A DNA stretch of 64,000 nucleotides from Pandoraea anapnoica. Lineage in GTDB: Bacteria > Pseudomonadota > Gammaproteobacteria > Burkholderiales > Burkholderiaceae. The notes below the pieces were generated by a model, which did no database searches, was not told the origin of the DNA, and worked only from the letters and a program-made list of their open reading frames with translations. A program made the position numbers and the translations under genes. The DNA lies in contig NZ_CABPSP010000009.1 of the NCBI RefSeq assembly GCF_902459765.1, forward strand, positions 124,001 through 188,000, read 5' to 3'. This document shows, in pieces, positions 26,600-36,086 of this stretch (positions are counted from its first letter, which is position 1; every line of letters begins with the position of its first letter).

Positions 26600-27550
26600 T
26601 CAGACCTCCTCGTGCGTGACAACGCCCTTCTGGCCGTCGGGACCGTTGCCCCTGCGGGATGCATCGTACCGACGAGCTTCCTCTTCATCTTCCTCGGTCG
26701 TTTCGTTCGGACCGGTCTTGATGTAGTGGAAAAAGCCGGCAATTGCCGTGAGCGCCATCGCAGCCACGCCCAGCGGTTTGGCGATGCCCTTCCAGAACGT
26801 CACCATCGGACTGATGCGCGGGTTGTCCGGCAGACCGTGATACAGCGACGGCTTGTCGGCATGGTGCAGCACATACATCACGTGAGTGCCGCCTACGCCT
26901 GCCGGATCGTACAGCCCCGCGTTGTCGAAGCCCCGCGACTTCAAGTCTTCGATGCGCTCAGCCGCCTGATCCTTCATGGCGTCCTTGGTGCCGAACATGA
27001 TCGCGCCTGTCGGGCACGTTTTCACGCAGGCCGGCTCCAGCCCCACGGACACGCGGTCGGAGCAGAGCGTGCACTTGTACGCCTTGTGATCCTTCTGCGA
27101 GATGCGCGGAATGTTGAACGGGCACCCGGTAATGCAGTACCCGCAGCCGATACAGGCCTCTTCGTGGAAGTCGACGATGCCGTTCGCATACTGCACGATC
27201 GCACCCGGCGACGGGCACGCCTTCAGGCAGCCCGGGTCCTCGCAATGCATGCAGCCATCCTTGCGGATAAGCCATTCGAGGTCGCCCTTCGGGTTCTCGT
27301 ACTCAGTGAAACGCATGAGTGTCCACGAGTCCGCCGTCAGGTCGGCCGGGTTGTCGTACACGCCGACGTTGGTTCCGACCTCGTCGCGCAGGTCGTTCCA
27401 CTCCATGCACGCCGTCTGGCAGGCCTTGCAGCCGATGCACTTCGAGACGTCAATGAGTTTGGCGACGTCGCCCGTGTGCGCTTCACGCACCGAGGGCGAC
27501 GGCAAGGTCGTTGCCGAGCGCCGTTTGATATCCAGTGATTGCAATGCCAT
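26600..27550 (-). CDS. fdnH: Formate dehydrogenase iron-sulfur beta subunit
   Basis: 316 residues with four [4Fe-4S] clusters. Cysteine motifs include [53 protein letters not shown] and [21 protein letters not shown] single C-terminal membrane helix ([20 protein letters not shown]) anchors it on the periplasmic side. It links the molybdenum subunit to cytochrome b556. It begins 9 bp after the fdnG stop. Also named FdoH or FdxH. Confidence 0.96.
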   Translation of the reverse strand: MALQSLDIKRRSATTLPSPSVREAHTGDVAKLIDVSKCIGCKACQTACMEWNDLRDEVGTNVGVYDNPADLTADSWTLMRFTEYENPKGDLEWLIRKDGCMHCEDPGCLKACPSPGAIVQYANGIVDFHEEACIGCGYCITGCPFNIPRISQKDHKAYKCTLCSDRVSVGLEPACVKTCPTGAIMFGTKDAMKDQAAERIEDLKSRGFDNAGLYDPAGVGGTHVMYVLHHADKPSLYHGLPDNPRISPMVTFWKGIAKPLGVAAMALTAIAGFFHYIKTGPNETTEEDEEEARRYDASRRGNGPDGQKGVVTHEEV

Positions 27551-27559
27551 GGCGCCTCC

Positions 27560-30500
27560 TTATGCCTTCTCGACCTTCACGAGGAACGACTTCACCTCGG
27601 GTGTCTGCGAATTCGCGTCGCCCACAATCGGCGTCAACGTATTCGCGAGGAACCCGGGCTTGGTCAACCCCTTGAAGCCCCAGTGAATCGGAATCCCCAC
27701 ATGGTGAACCGTCTTGCCGTCGATCTTCAGCGCGCGCAGGCGCTTCGTAACGACCGCCTTGGCCTTGATGTAGCCCCGGTTGGACGACACCTTGACCATG
27801 TCGCCCGCGACGACCCCGACTTCCTTCGCAAGCGCTTCGCCGATTTCGACGAACTGCTCAGGCTGGATGATCGAGTTCAGCAACGCGTGCTTGGTCCAGT
27901 AGTGGAAATGCTCGGTCAGGCGATAAGTCGTTGCCACATGCGGGAAGTGCTCGGCCGTGCCCATCGTCGCCAGATCGTCCGGGAACACTCGGGCGCCCGG
28001 GTTTCGCGTGGCCTTGGGTTGTTTCGGATGGAACGGGTTGTAACCCAGAGGCGTCTCGAACGGCTCGTAATGCTCAGGGAACGGGCCCTCTGCCATGGCC
28101 CCCTTGGCGAAGAAACGCGCCACGCCCTCGGGGTTCATGATGAACGGACTCATGCCACCGGCCGGATCCTCGTCGACCTTGAAGTCGGGCACGTCGGCAC
28201 CGGTCCACGCCTTACCGTTCCAGTAGACCAGTTTGCGCTTCGGGTTGAACGGCTTGCCCGCGAGGTCGGACGACGCACGGTTGTACAAGATCCGACGGTT
28301 CGCCGGCCACGCCCACGCCCAGTTCAGCGTCTGACCGATGCCGGTCGGGTCGCTGTTGTCGCGTCGCGCCATCTGGTTGCCTGCCTGCGTCCATGCGCCG
28401 GCGAAGATCCAGCAACCCGACGACGTGCTGCCATCGTCCTTGAGTTCCGCAAACCCGGACAACTGCTCGCCAGCCTTGCGCGTGACCTTGGTCGGATCTT
28501 TCGGATCGACGATGTCCTTGAGCGCTCGGCCGTTGTACTCCTTGGCGAGTTCTTCGGGCGACGGGCTCTCCGGCTGGGCGTACGGCCATGACAGATTGAC
28601 GATCGGGTCGGGATACTTGCCGCCCTCCGTCTTGTACATCTCGCGAAGGCGCAGGAACAGCGCCGACATGATTTCGATGTCGGTACGCGCCTCGCCCGGC
28701 GGCTCGCCACCCTTCCAGTGCCATTGCAGCCAGCGCCCGGAGTTGACCAGTGCACCGTCTTCTTCGGCGAAGCAGGTCGTCGGCAAGCGGAACACTTCCG
28801 TCTGAATCTTGCTGGAGTCGACGTTGTTGTGTTCCCCGAAATTCCGCCAGAACTCCGACGTCTCCGTCGCCAGCGGGTCCATGATGACGAGGAACTTGAG
28901 CTGGGCGAGCGCCTTATCCCACTTGACCTTGGCCGGGGTCGCGGCGATGGGGTTGAACCCCTGCGCGATGTAGCCGGTCATCTTGCCCTTGCTCATCAGC
29001 TCCTGCACTTGCAGCATGTCGTAAGGCTTGTCTAGCTTGGGCAGGTAGTCGTAGCCCCAGTTGTTCTCGGCCGTGGCGGCATCGCCCCACCACGCCTTCA
29101 TCAGGCTCACGTAGAACTTCGGATAGTTCTGCCAGTAGCTCAACTGGTTCGGACGCAGCGGCTTTTGCGTGCGCGCCGTCAGATATTGCTCGACGGTCTG
29201 CTCCGCCTGCTTGGGCAACGACATATAGCCCGGCAGCAGATCGGTCATCAGCCCCAGATCGGTCAGCCCCTGAATGTTCGAGTGACCGCGCAGCGCGTTC
29301 ATGCCGCCGCCCACCGCACCGATATTGCCCAGCAGCAACTGCACCATGGCACCGGTACGAATGATCTGCGAGCCGATCGAGTGCTGCGTCCAGCCGAGCG
29401 CATACAGAATCGTCATGGTGCGCGTCGGGGTGGAGCACTCGGCGATCTGCTTGTAGATGTACTCGACCTTGTCCGCCGGTGTGCCGCACACGCGCTCCAC
29501 CATATCGATGGTGTAACGCGAGTAGTGCTGCTTCATCAGTTGGAACACCGTACGCGGGTGTTGCAGCGTCGGGTCGGTGAGGACGTAGCCATCCGCGCCC
29601 TTCTGGTAATCCCAGGAGGACTTGTCGTAGGTATGTTTCTCTTCGTTGTAGCCCGAATAGATGCCGTCTTCGAACGAGAACTCGTCTTTCACCAGGAAGG
29701 TGAAGTCGGTGTAGTTCTTGACGTACTCGTGCTGGATCTTGTCGTTCGTGAGCAGGTAGTTGATCAACCCGCCGAGGAACGCAATGTCCGTGCCGGTACG
29801 GATCGGGGCGTAATAGTCCGCGACCGATGCCGAACGGTTAAAGCGCGGGTCGACCACGATCAGGCGCGCCTTGTTGTGCGCCTTCGCCTCGGTCACCCAT
29901 TTGAAACCGCACGGGTGTGCCTCGGCTGCGTTGCCGCCCATGATGAGTACCAGATCCGCGTTCTTGATGTCGACCCAATGGTTCGTCATCGCGCCACGGC
30001 CAAACGTCGGGGCAAGACCTGCCACCGTCGGGCCGTGTCAGACACGTGCCTGGTTATCGAATCCCAGCATCCCGGTACTGCGGATGACTTTGTGCGTGAT
30101 GTACCCGACTTCGTTGCTCGACGCCGACGCGGCCAGCATGCCGGTGGTGAGCCAACGGTTGACAGTGAGACCGTCGTCCGTCTTTTCGACGAAGTTGGCG
30201 TCACGGTCGGCCTTCATCAGCTTGGCGATGCGATCGAGCGCGTCGTCCCACGAAATACGTTCCCACTTGTCGGACCCCGGCTTGCGGTACTCCGGATGCG
30301 TGAGACGGTTCGGGCTGTGGATGAAGTCGATGAGGCTGGCGCCCTTCGGGCACAACGTGCCGCGATTGACCGGGTGGTCGGGGTCACCTTCGATGTGAAA
30401 GATGCTCTTCTTCGCATTCTTCGCACCGTCGCCGTAGCTGTACATGAGCAGCCCGCAGGCCACGGAACAGTACGGACAGGTATTACGGGTCTCGGTCGCT

Positions 30501-30628
30501 CGCGCGAGCTTGAACTGACGGACTTCCGCCAGCGCCGCGTCGGGCGCGAACCCGAGCATTGCCAGGCTGGACCCTGCCAGCGTTGCGCCACTCACTTTGA
30601 GGAACTGGCGCCTGGACATATTAAGCAT
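27560..30628 (-). CDS. fdnG: Formate dehydrogenase-N/O alpha subunit, selenoprotein (in-frame UGA = Sec197)
   Basis: About 1022 residues when the TGA at 30038-30040 is read as selenocysteine. The start MLNMSRRQFL has GAGGAG nine bases upstream. A twin-arginine signal (SRRQFLKVSG) exports it. The [4Fe-4S] ligands are Cys51, Cys54, Cys58 and Cys93. Sec197 lies in DNQARV-U-HGPTVAGLAPTFG, the molybdenum ligand context of E. coli FdnG. The molybdopterin domains run to the C-terminus. It oxidises formate in the periplasm. A tool that treats TGA as stop will split it into two pieces at 30038. SelA, SelB and tRNA-Sec are encoded downstream on the same strand. Confidence 0.96.
29998..30040 (-). promoter_or_regulatory. 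bSECIS element following the Sec codon
   Basis: Starting at the UGA, the mRNA holds a hairpin whose apical part GGCA-GGTCT-TGCC carries the GGU(C) loop seen in E. coli fdnG and fdhF SECIS elements, about 18-30 bases after the UGA. SelB should bind it. The sequence is also coding, so conservation is doubly constrained. Confidence 0.85.
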
Positions 30629-30817
30629 GGGGGAATTCTCCTCAAATTTTGGGTAACTTTGCGGGAGCATCCTGAGTATAGAGCAAACAAGTAATGATTT
30701 CCGTGACTTAGCACAAACCATGCCGCATATTGCGTTGTGTGCCATTGCGGCTGATTTCATGGGAACTTCCTTGACATTTTGGTATTCTGAGCGTCACTCT
30801 GGTCACCGTCCCCGGTA

Positions 30818-31504
30818 ATGGACACATTGCCCCCTGAAGATGACGTGACGAACCTGCTCGCATGTCCGAATTGCGACACGCTCCACCGTCGCATGGACCT
30901 GCCGCCGCGCGAGACCGCTCGCTGCGTGCGTTGCCACTCGGTTCTTTACCGCTCCCCCGACCTGCGTCTGTCTCGCGTGCTTGCGCTCAGCCTGACGTGC
31001 GTGATCGTGTTCGCCATCGCCAACGCGTTCCCCATCGTCGAGATCGAGGTGCAGGGCATCTACACCGAGACGACGCTCGTGGGTGCCGCCTGGGCGCTGT
31101 ATCGCGAGGGCATGTGGCTTGTCGCGCTGCTCGTGTTCGCCACGACCGTGCTGTTTCCCCTGTCGCAACTACTCGCGCTGATCCATTTGGTGACGCCGCT
31201 CTCGCTCGGCCGACGACCCTATGCGGTCTTTCAGGTGATGCGCGCCATCGAGTTCTGCCGCCCCTGGGGCATGATCGAAGTGTTCATGCTCGGGGTACTG
31301 GTTTCGCTGGTCAAACTCTCGGCCATGGCGAGCGTGCTGCCCGGTATTGCGCTGTGGGCCTTCGGCGCGCTGACGATGTTGCTCGCGCTGGTGCTGTCGT
31401 ACGATCTGCGCAATCTGTGGATCGTGATCGACCGCACGCCGGACCCTGCGGTGGAAGCGCTGAAGGCGCAGAAGGCCAGCGAATCCCGGACGGTGACGCG
31501 ATGA
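30818..31504 (+). CDS. pqiA: PqiA-type membrane protein, N-terminal half
   Basis: 228 residues with a zinc-ribbon-like CPNC...CVRC at the N-terminus and about four membrane helices (VLALSLTCVIVFAIANAFP first). It corresponds to one of the two repeated halves of E. coli PqiA. The other half is encoded by the next gene, which starts within this gene's end (ATGA-type overlap). PqiA works with the MCE protein PqiB in lipid traffic across the envelope. The gene is divergent from the fdn operon; 189 bp separate them. Confidence 0.88.
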   Translation: MDTLPPEDDVTNLLACPNCDTLHRRMDLPPRETARCVRCHSVLYRSPDLRLSRVLALSLTCVIVFAIANAFPIVEIEVQGIYTETTLVGAAWALYREGMWLVALLVFATTVLFPLSQLLALIHLVTPLSLGRRPYAVFQVMRAIEFCRPWGMIEVFMLGVLVSLVKLSAMASVLPGIALWAFGALTMLLALVLSYDLRNLWIVIDRTPDPAVEALKAQKASESRTVTR

Positions 31505-32145
31505 AATATCTCTCGGCCAAAGCGGCGGGACTGGTCGCCTGCCATGTCTGCGGGCGTCTGTCACGGGAAGTGAAAACCGTCGAAAAGGAGCGTTGTCCCC
31601 GATGCGGCGCAGTGCTTCATCAGCGCAAGGTCGACAGCCTCACGCGTACCTGGGCCTTGCTGATTGCGGCGGCGATCCTGTACATTCCCGCCAACGTCCT
31701 GCCCATGATGCAGACGCGTTCGTTGTTGGGTAACTCCAGCGACACGATCATGAGCGGCGTGATCTATTTCTGGACGAGCGGCGAGTACGATCTGGCCATC
31801 GTCGTCTTCACGGCGAGCATTCTGGTCCCGATGCTCAAGCTCATTGCCTTATCGCTGCTGTGCTTTACCGCGCAGCGCGGCACCCGCTGGAAACCGCACC
31901 AACGCACCAAGCTGTATCACATGGTCGAGTTCATTGGACGCTGGTCCATGCTCGACGTTTTCGTCGTCGCGCTGATGGTGGCGCTCGTAAACATTCAGTC
32001 GCTGGCCGTGATTAAGGCCGGTCCGGGCATCGTGGCTTTCGGCTCCGTGGTCGTGCTCACGATGGTGGCCTCCATGCAGTTCGACCCTCGCCTGATCTGG
32101 GATCAGATCCGCGACGACGATACCGAACAGGACGATCATGACTGA
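31501..32145 (+). CDS. pqiA: PqiA-type membrane protein, C-terminal half
   Basis: 214 residues from MKYLSAKAAGLVACHVCG. It has its own zinc ribbon (CHVC...CPRC) and four membrane helices (WALLIAAAILYIPANVLPMM first). It is homologous in layout to the preceding protein, so the pair equals one full PqiA. The start overlaps the previous stop by 4 bases and its end overlaps pqiB by 8 bases. Tight coupling suggests a 1:1 complex. Confidence 0.88.
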   Translation: MKYLSAKAAGLVACHVCGRLSREVKTVEKERCPRCGAVLHQRKVDSLTRTWALLIAAAILYIPANVLPMMQTRSLLGNSSDTIMSGVIYFWTSGEYDLAIVVFTASILVPMLKLIALSLLCFTAQRGTRWKPHQRTKLYHMVEFIGRWSMLDVFVVALMVALVNIQSLAVIKAGPGIVAFGSVVVLTMVASMQFDPRLIWDQIRDDDTEQDDHD

Positions 32146-33802
32146 ACCGAAAGACTCGCAAGACCCGAACGCCGTGCCACCGCCCGGGGCAGGCAATCTG
32201 CCGACGCCGGCCATCGAACCGCGCAAGCGCTGGGCGCCCTCGCTCGTCTGGCTGATTCCGCTGGTCGCTGCCGTCATCGGGCTGTCGCTGGTGGCCAAGG
32301 TGCTCATCGAGCGCGGGCCGAGCGTGACCATCGACTTCAAGACGGCCGAAGGACTCGAAGCGGGCAAGACCAAGGTCAAGTACAAGGAAGTCGATATCGG
32401 CACAGTCAAGAGCATCGAACTGTCGGACGACCTCTCGCACGTGCGCGTCACGGTCGACCTCACCCAAAACGCGAAGAAATTCGCCGTGAAGGACTCGCGC
32501 TGGTGGGTCGTGCGCCCACGCGTGGCCGGTGGCAGCGTCTCCGGCTTGTCGACGCTGCTATCCGGGGCCTACATCGGTGCAGACGCCGGTAAGGCTAAGG
32601 ACTCCGCGAACCACTTTGTCGGACTGGAGGTGCCGCCGGTCGTCTCAACCGGGCAGCCGGGCAAGCAGTTCGTGCTGCACGCCGCCGATGTCGGCTCGCT
32701 CGATATCGGTTCGCCGATTTACTACCGTCGCATTCAAGTCGGTCAGGTCGAAGCGTACTCGCTCGATCCGGACGGCAAGGGCGTGACGTTGCGCGTGTTC
32801 GTGCAGGCCCCCTATGACCAGTACGTCGGGTCCAACACGCGCTTCTGGCACGCCAGCGGCATCGATCTGCGACTCGATTCGAGCGGCTTCCAGGTCAATA
32901 CGCAGTCGCTCGCATCGGTGGTCATCGGCGGGATCGCCTTCCAGGCCCCGAGCGACTCAGGCGCTGGCGTCATGGCCAAGGCCGGGCAGGAATTCCGTCT
33001 GGCCGCCGACGAAGCCACGGCCATGAAGGCCCCAGACACACACCCGGTGCGGGTGGTGTTCCGCTTCCAGCAGTCGCTGCGCGGGCTGGCCGTCGGTGCA
33101 CCGGTCGACTTCCGGGGTATCACGCTGGGTGAAGTGACGTCGATCGGCGTGGAGTTCGATCAGGCCACCAAGCAGATCAACATGCCGGTGACCGTCGACA
33201 TCTACCCGGATCGTCTGCGCCGTCGCGATCCGAAGAACAGCGTGCCGCCGACGGAACTGAACAGCCACAGGATTCTCGACGCACTCGTGCAGCGTGGCCT
33301 GCGGGGTCAGTTGCGCACTGGCAACCTGCTGACCGGTCAGCTGTACGTGGCGCTCGACTTCTTCCCGAACGTCAAGCCCGCCAAGGCCGAGATGGTCGAC
33401 GACATGCTGGCCCTGCCGACGGTGCCCAATACGCTCGACCAGTTACAGCTTCAGATCGCCGACATTGCGAGCAAGCTCGACAAGATTCCGTTCGACAGCA
33501 TCGGACAGAATCTGGACTCGACGCTGCGCAAGCTCGACAAGACGATGGATAGTGCACAAGGGCTGTTCCGTCAGCTCGACGGCGAGATCGCACCGGAAGC
33601 GAAGGCCACGCTGGGCGAAGCGAAGAAGAGCTTCGGTGCGGCCGAGCGCACGCTCTCCGAAGATGCGCCTGTGCAGCAGGACGTCCGTCAGGCCATGCAG
33701 GAACTGACGAAGACGCTGCGCTCCCTCAACACCCTCGCCGACTACTTGCAGCAACATCCCGAAGCGCTGCTGCGCGGCAAACCGAAGGACCCGCAACCAT
33801 GA
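32138..33802 (+). CDS. pqiB: Intermembrane lipid transport protein PqiB (three MCE domains)
   Basis: 554 residues. One N-terminal membrane helix (LVWLIPLVAAVIGLSLVAKV) is followed by three MCE domains, starting near VTIDFKTAEGLEAGKTKVKY, FVLHAADVGSLDIGSPIYY and VRVVFRFQQSLRGLAVGAPV. A long helical C-terminus (LDKIPFDSIGQNLDSTLRKL onwards) would form the coiled-coil needle that spans the periplasm. It forms a hexameric tunnel between inner and outer membranes in E. coli. It is coupled to both pqiA halves and to pqiC. Confidence 0.93.
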   Translation: MTEPKDSQDPNAVPPPGAGNLPTPAIEPRKRWAPSLVWLIPLVAAVIGLSLVAKVLIERGPSVTIDFKTAEGLEAGKTKVKYKEVDIGTVKSIELSDDLSHVRVTVDLTQNAKKFAVKDSRWWVVRPRVAGGSVSGLSTLLSGAYIGADAGKAKDSANHFVGLEVPPVVSTGQPGKQFVLHAADVGSLDIGSPIYYRRIQVGQVEAYSLDPDGKGVTLRVFVQAPYDQYVGSNTRFWHASGIDLRLDSSGFQVNTQSLASVVIGGIAFQAPSDSGAGVMAKAGQEFRLAADEATAMKAPDTHPVRVVFRFQQSLRGLAVGAPVDFRGITLGEVTSIGVEFDQATKQINMPVTVDIYPDRLRRRDPKNSVPPTELNSHRILDALVQRGLRGQLRTGNLLTGQLYVALDFFPNVKPAKAEMVDDMLALPTVPNTLDQLQLQIADIASKLDKIPFDSIGQNLDSTLRKLDKTMDSAQGLFRQLDGEIAPEAKATLGEAKKSFGAAERTLSEDAPVQQDVRQAMQELTKTLRSLNTLADYLQQHPEALLRGKPKDPQP

Positions 33803-34536
33803 CGAGGCCGACCGACATGACCCGTAGCCCGCGCCTGCGTGCAACGCCGATGGACGGCGAGAGCTCCTCCTTCTCCGACCGTCCTGCCCTGCCCGCTTTT
33901 GTGGGCAAAGCAGGACTCGCCGCTGTGGCAGCCCTCGTGCTGGCGCTTGCTGGCTGTGCCTCGCCGTCTCCCACGTTCTATACGCTGACGGACGCGGGGG
34001 CCGGGACAGGTAGCGCCGCCGCAAATTCCAACGCCACCACAGGCGCGGCAGCTCCGGCAACACCGTACGCTTTGGAAGTCTCGCCCGTGGCCGTGCCCGA
34101 ACAGGTCGACCGGCCGCAGATCGTCGTCACCCGTGGTGGCGGACGCGTCGATATTCTCGAGGAATCCCGCTGGGCTGCCCCGCTCAAGACCGAGCTGACG
34201 TCGACGATCTCTCGCGACCTGACGCAACGCCTGGGCGCGATGGACGTCTATGGATTGCCCCGTGCCGACGGGCTTGCGGTCTATCGTGTGTCGACGTCCG
34301 TCCAGCGGTTCGAATCGACGCCGGGCGAACAAGCGGCGCTCACCGCGGTCTGGAGTGTGCGAAAGGTGCCGGGCGATATCGTGCTGACGTGCCGCTTCTC
34401 GGGGACGGAGTCCGCAGCGTCGGGCATCGCAGACGTTGTCGCGGCGCAGCGCAAGCTCGTCGACCGTCTGGCCGACGGCATCGGCAACGCCATCGCCACC
34501 AGCGCACAGGGTGCAACGCCCCGCTGCCAGAACTAA
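33799..34536 (+). CDS. pqiC: PqiC-type outer-membrane lipoprotein
   Basis: 245 residues. A lipobox LALAGC places the lipidated cysteine at residue 53 of the longest form; a later ATG at 33850 would give a more usual signal length. The mature part is the PqiC/DUF330 (ABC-type auxiliary lipoprotein) domain, beginning SPTFYTLTDAG. PqiC anchors the PqiB needle at the outer membrane. The start overlaps the pqiB stop by 4 bases. It is the last gene of the operon. Confidence 0.88.
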   Translation: MTRPTDMTRSPRLRATPMDGESSSFSDRPALPAFVGKAGLAAVAALVLALAGCASPSPTFYTLTDAGAGTGSAAANSNATTGAAAPATPYALEVSPVAVPEQVDRPQIVVTRGGGRVDILEESRWAAPLKTELTSTISRDLTQRLGAMDVYGLPRADGLAVYRVSTSVQRFESTPGEQAALTAVWSVRKVPGDIVLTCRFSGTESAASGIADVVAAQRKLVDRLADGIGNAIATSAQGATPRCQN

Positions 34537-34765
34537 GCCCGCTCGCACAACCCCACAGCGATCGGATGGCGAGACGGCTTCTACGCCATCTCGCCGCTTC
34601 GCGGAAGGTCAGGAAAATCCTAATGCGGATTACGCATAGATTCCGATCATTACGGATTGCGCAAACGATTACGTGATGTTTAAGATGTTCGAGACTCGCC
34701 GCACGCGTCCTCCGGCAGAGATGGGCGGCGGCGGGTCGTTATAACTCGAACATTGGAGACAAGCC

Positions 34766-36043
34766 ATGTCCAGCATTACCGGCCTCAGCGGCATCAGTGG
34801 GCTCAGCGGTCATTTGCGCCGTACGATTGCCGTCGCCGCGTCGTTTGCCGTTGCATCCCTCATTGCGCTTCCCTCCCCGGCGCAGGCCGCCGCGATCTCC
34901 GACGGCGTCGTGAAGATCGGCGTGCTCACCGACCTCTCGGGCGTGTCGAGCGACAACGCGGGCAAGGGCAGCGTACTCGCCGCCACCATGGCCATCGACG
35001 ACTTCTCGCACGATCACAAAGTCCTCGGCGCACCCATCGAGCTGGTGTCCGCCGACTCACAGGGCAAGACCGACACCGGCGCGACCATTGCCCGCGAGTG
35101 GTACGACCGGGGCAAAGTCGACATGATCACCGACCTCACGTTCTCGAACGTGGCGCTGGCCGTCGACCGGATTGCCGACGAAAAGAAGAAGATCGCACTT
35201 GTGACCGGCGCAGGATCGTCCGCCATCAGCAACGAGCAATGCACGGCACATAGCGTGCAGTGGATGTACGACACATACGCACTGGCGAACTCGACCTCGC
35301 AGGCCTTGCTGCGTCGCGGTCTGAAGTCGTGGTACTTCATTACCGCCGACTACGCGTTCGGACAGGCGCTGGAGAAAGATGCGAGCGAGATCCTGACGCG
35401 TCAGGGCGGCAAGGTCGTCGGCTCTGTGAAGCACCCGGTGAACTCGCCGGACCTGTCGTCCTATCTGCTGCGCGCCCAGACGTCCGGCGCACAGGTGATC
35501 GCGCTGGCCAACTCCGGCACCGATACGCTCAACACCGTCAAGCAAGCCTCGCAGTTCAACATCATTCAGGGTGGCAAGCAGGTGTTCACACCGCTGCTCT
35601 CGCTCATCACCGAAATCCACGGCATGGGCCTGAAGAACGCGCAGGGCATGATCCTCACGAACGGCTTCTATTGGGATCAGGACGACCGCTCGCGCGCCTT
35701 CGCGCAACGCTTTTACGCTCAGCACAAGAAGATGCCGACGATGATGCAGGCCGCCGTGTATTCGGCGGTGCTCAACTATCTGAAGGCAGTTCAGGCGGCA
35801 GGCACCGACGAGGCGGACGCTGTGATGGCCAAGCTCAAGTCGATGAAGATCGACGACCCGGTGATTCGCAACGGCCAGATTCGCGCCGACGGCAAGCTGG
35901 TGCACGACATGCTGCTGGTGCAGGTGAAGACGCCTGCCGAGTCGAAGTCGGAATGGGATCTGTACAAGATCCTGGAGACGATTCCGGCCGACAAGGCGTT
36001 CGCCCCGCTGGCCGATTCGAAGTGTGCGCTGGTGAAGAAGTAA
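34766..36043 (+). CDS. Branched-chain amino acid-type ABC transporter substrate-binding protein (orphan)
   Basis: 425 residues. A Sec signal peptide ends at about AQAAA. The mature part has the type I periplasmic binding fold of the LivJ family: VKIGVLTDLSGVSSDNAGKG at its start and a cysteine pair (about C165 and the C-terminal C421). No permease or ATPase genes are adjacent, so it must use a distant transporter or act as a sensor partner. Ligands of this family range from branched-chain amino acids to urea and aromatic acids. Near-identical 11-bp repeats lie upstream. Confidence 0.87.
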   Translation: MSSITGLSGISGLSGHLRRTIAVAASFAVASLIALPSPAQAAAISDGVVKIGVLTDLSGVSSDNAGKGSVLAATMAIDDFSHDHKVLGAPIELVSADSQGKTDTGATIAREWYDRGKVDMITDLTFSNVALAVDRIADEKKKIALVTGAGSSAISNEQCTAHSVQWMYDTYALANSTSQALLRRGLKSWYFITADYAFGQALEKDASEILTRQGGKVVGSVKHPVNSPDLSSYLLRAQTSGAQVIALANSGTDTLNTVKQASQFNIIQGGKQVFTPLLSLITEIHGMGLKNAQGMILTNGFYWDQDDRSRAFAQRFYAQHKKMPTMMQAAVYSAVLNYLKAVQAAGTDEADAVMAKLKSMKIDDPVIRNGQIRADGKLVHDMLLVQVKTPAESKSEWDLYKILETIPADKAFAPLADSKCALVKK

Positions 36044-36086
36044 GTGGCGACCGAGCGTCAGCCAACGTGATGCGGCAGCCCGACGC

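Noticed and set aside
27560-30760. fdnG as a pseudogene split by a stop codon
   Set aside because: The stop is UGA at the known Sec position with a SECIS-like hairpin, and selA, selB and selC are adjacent.
30771-30804. TTGACA at 30771 as a sigma-70 promoter for pqi
   Set aside because: At 17 bp spacing the -10 position reads TCACTC, which is poor; the alternative TATTCT lies only 6 bp away.
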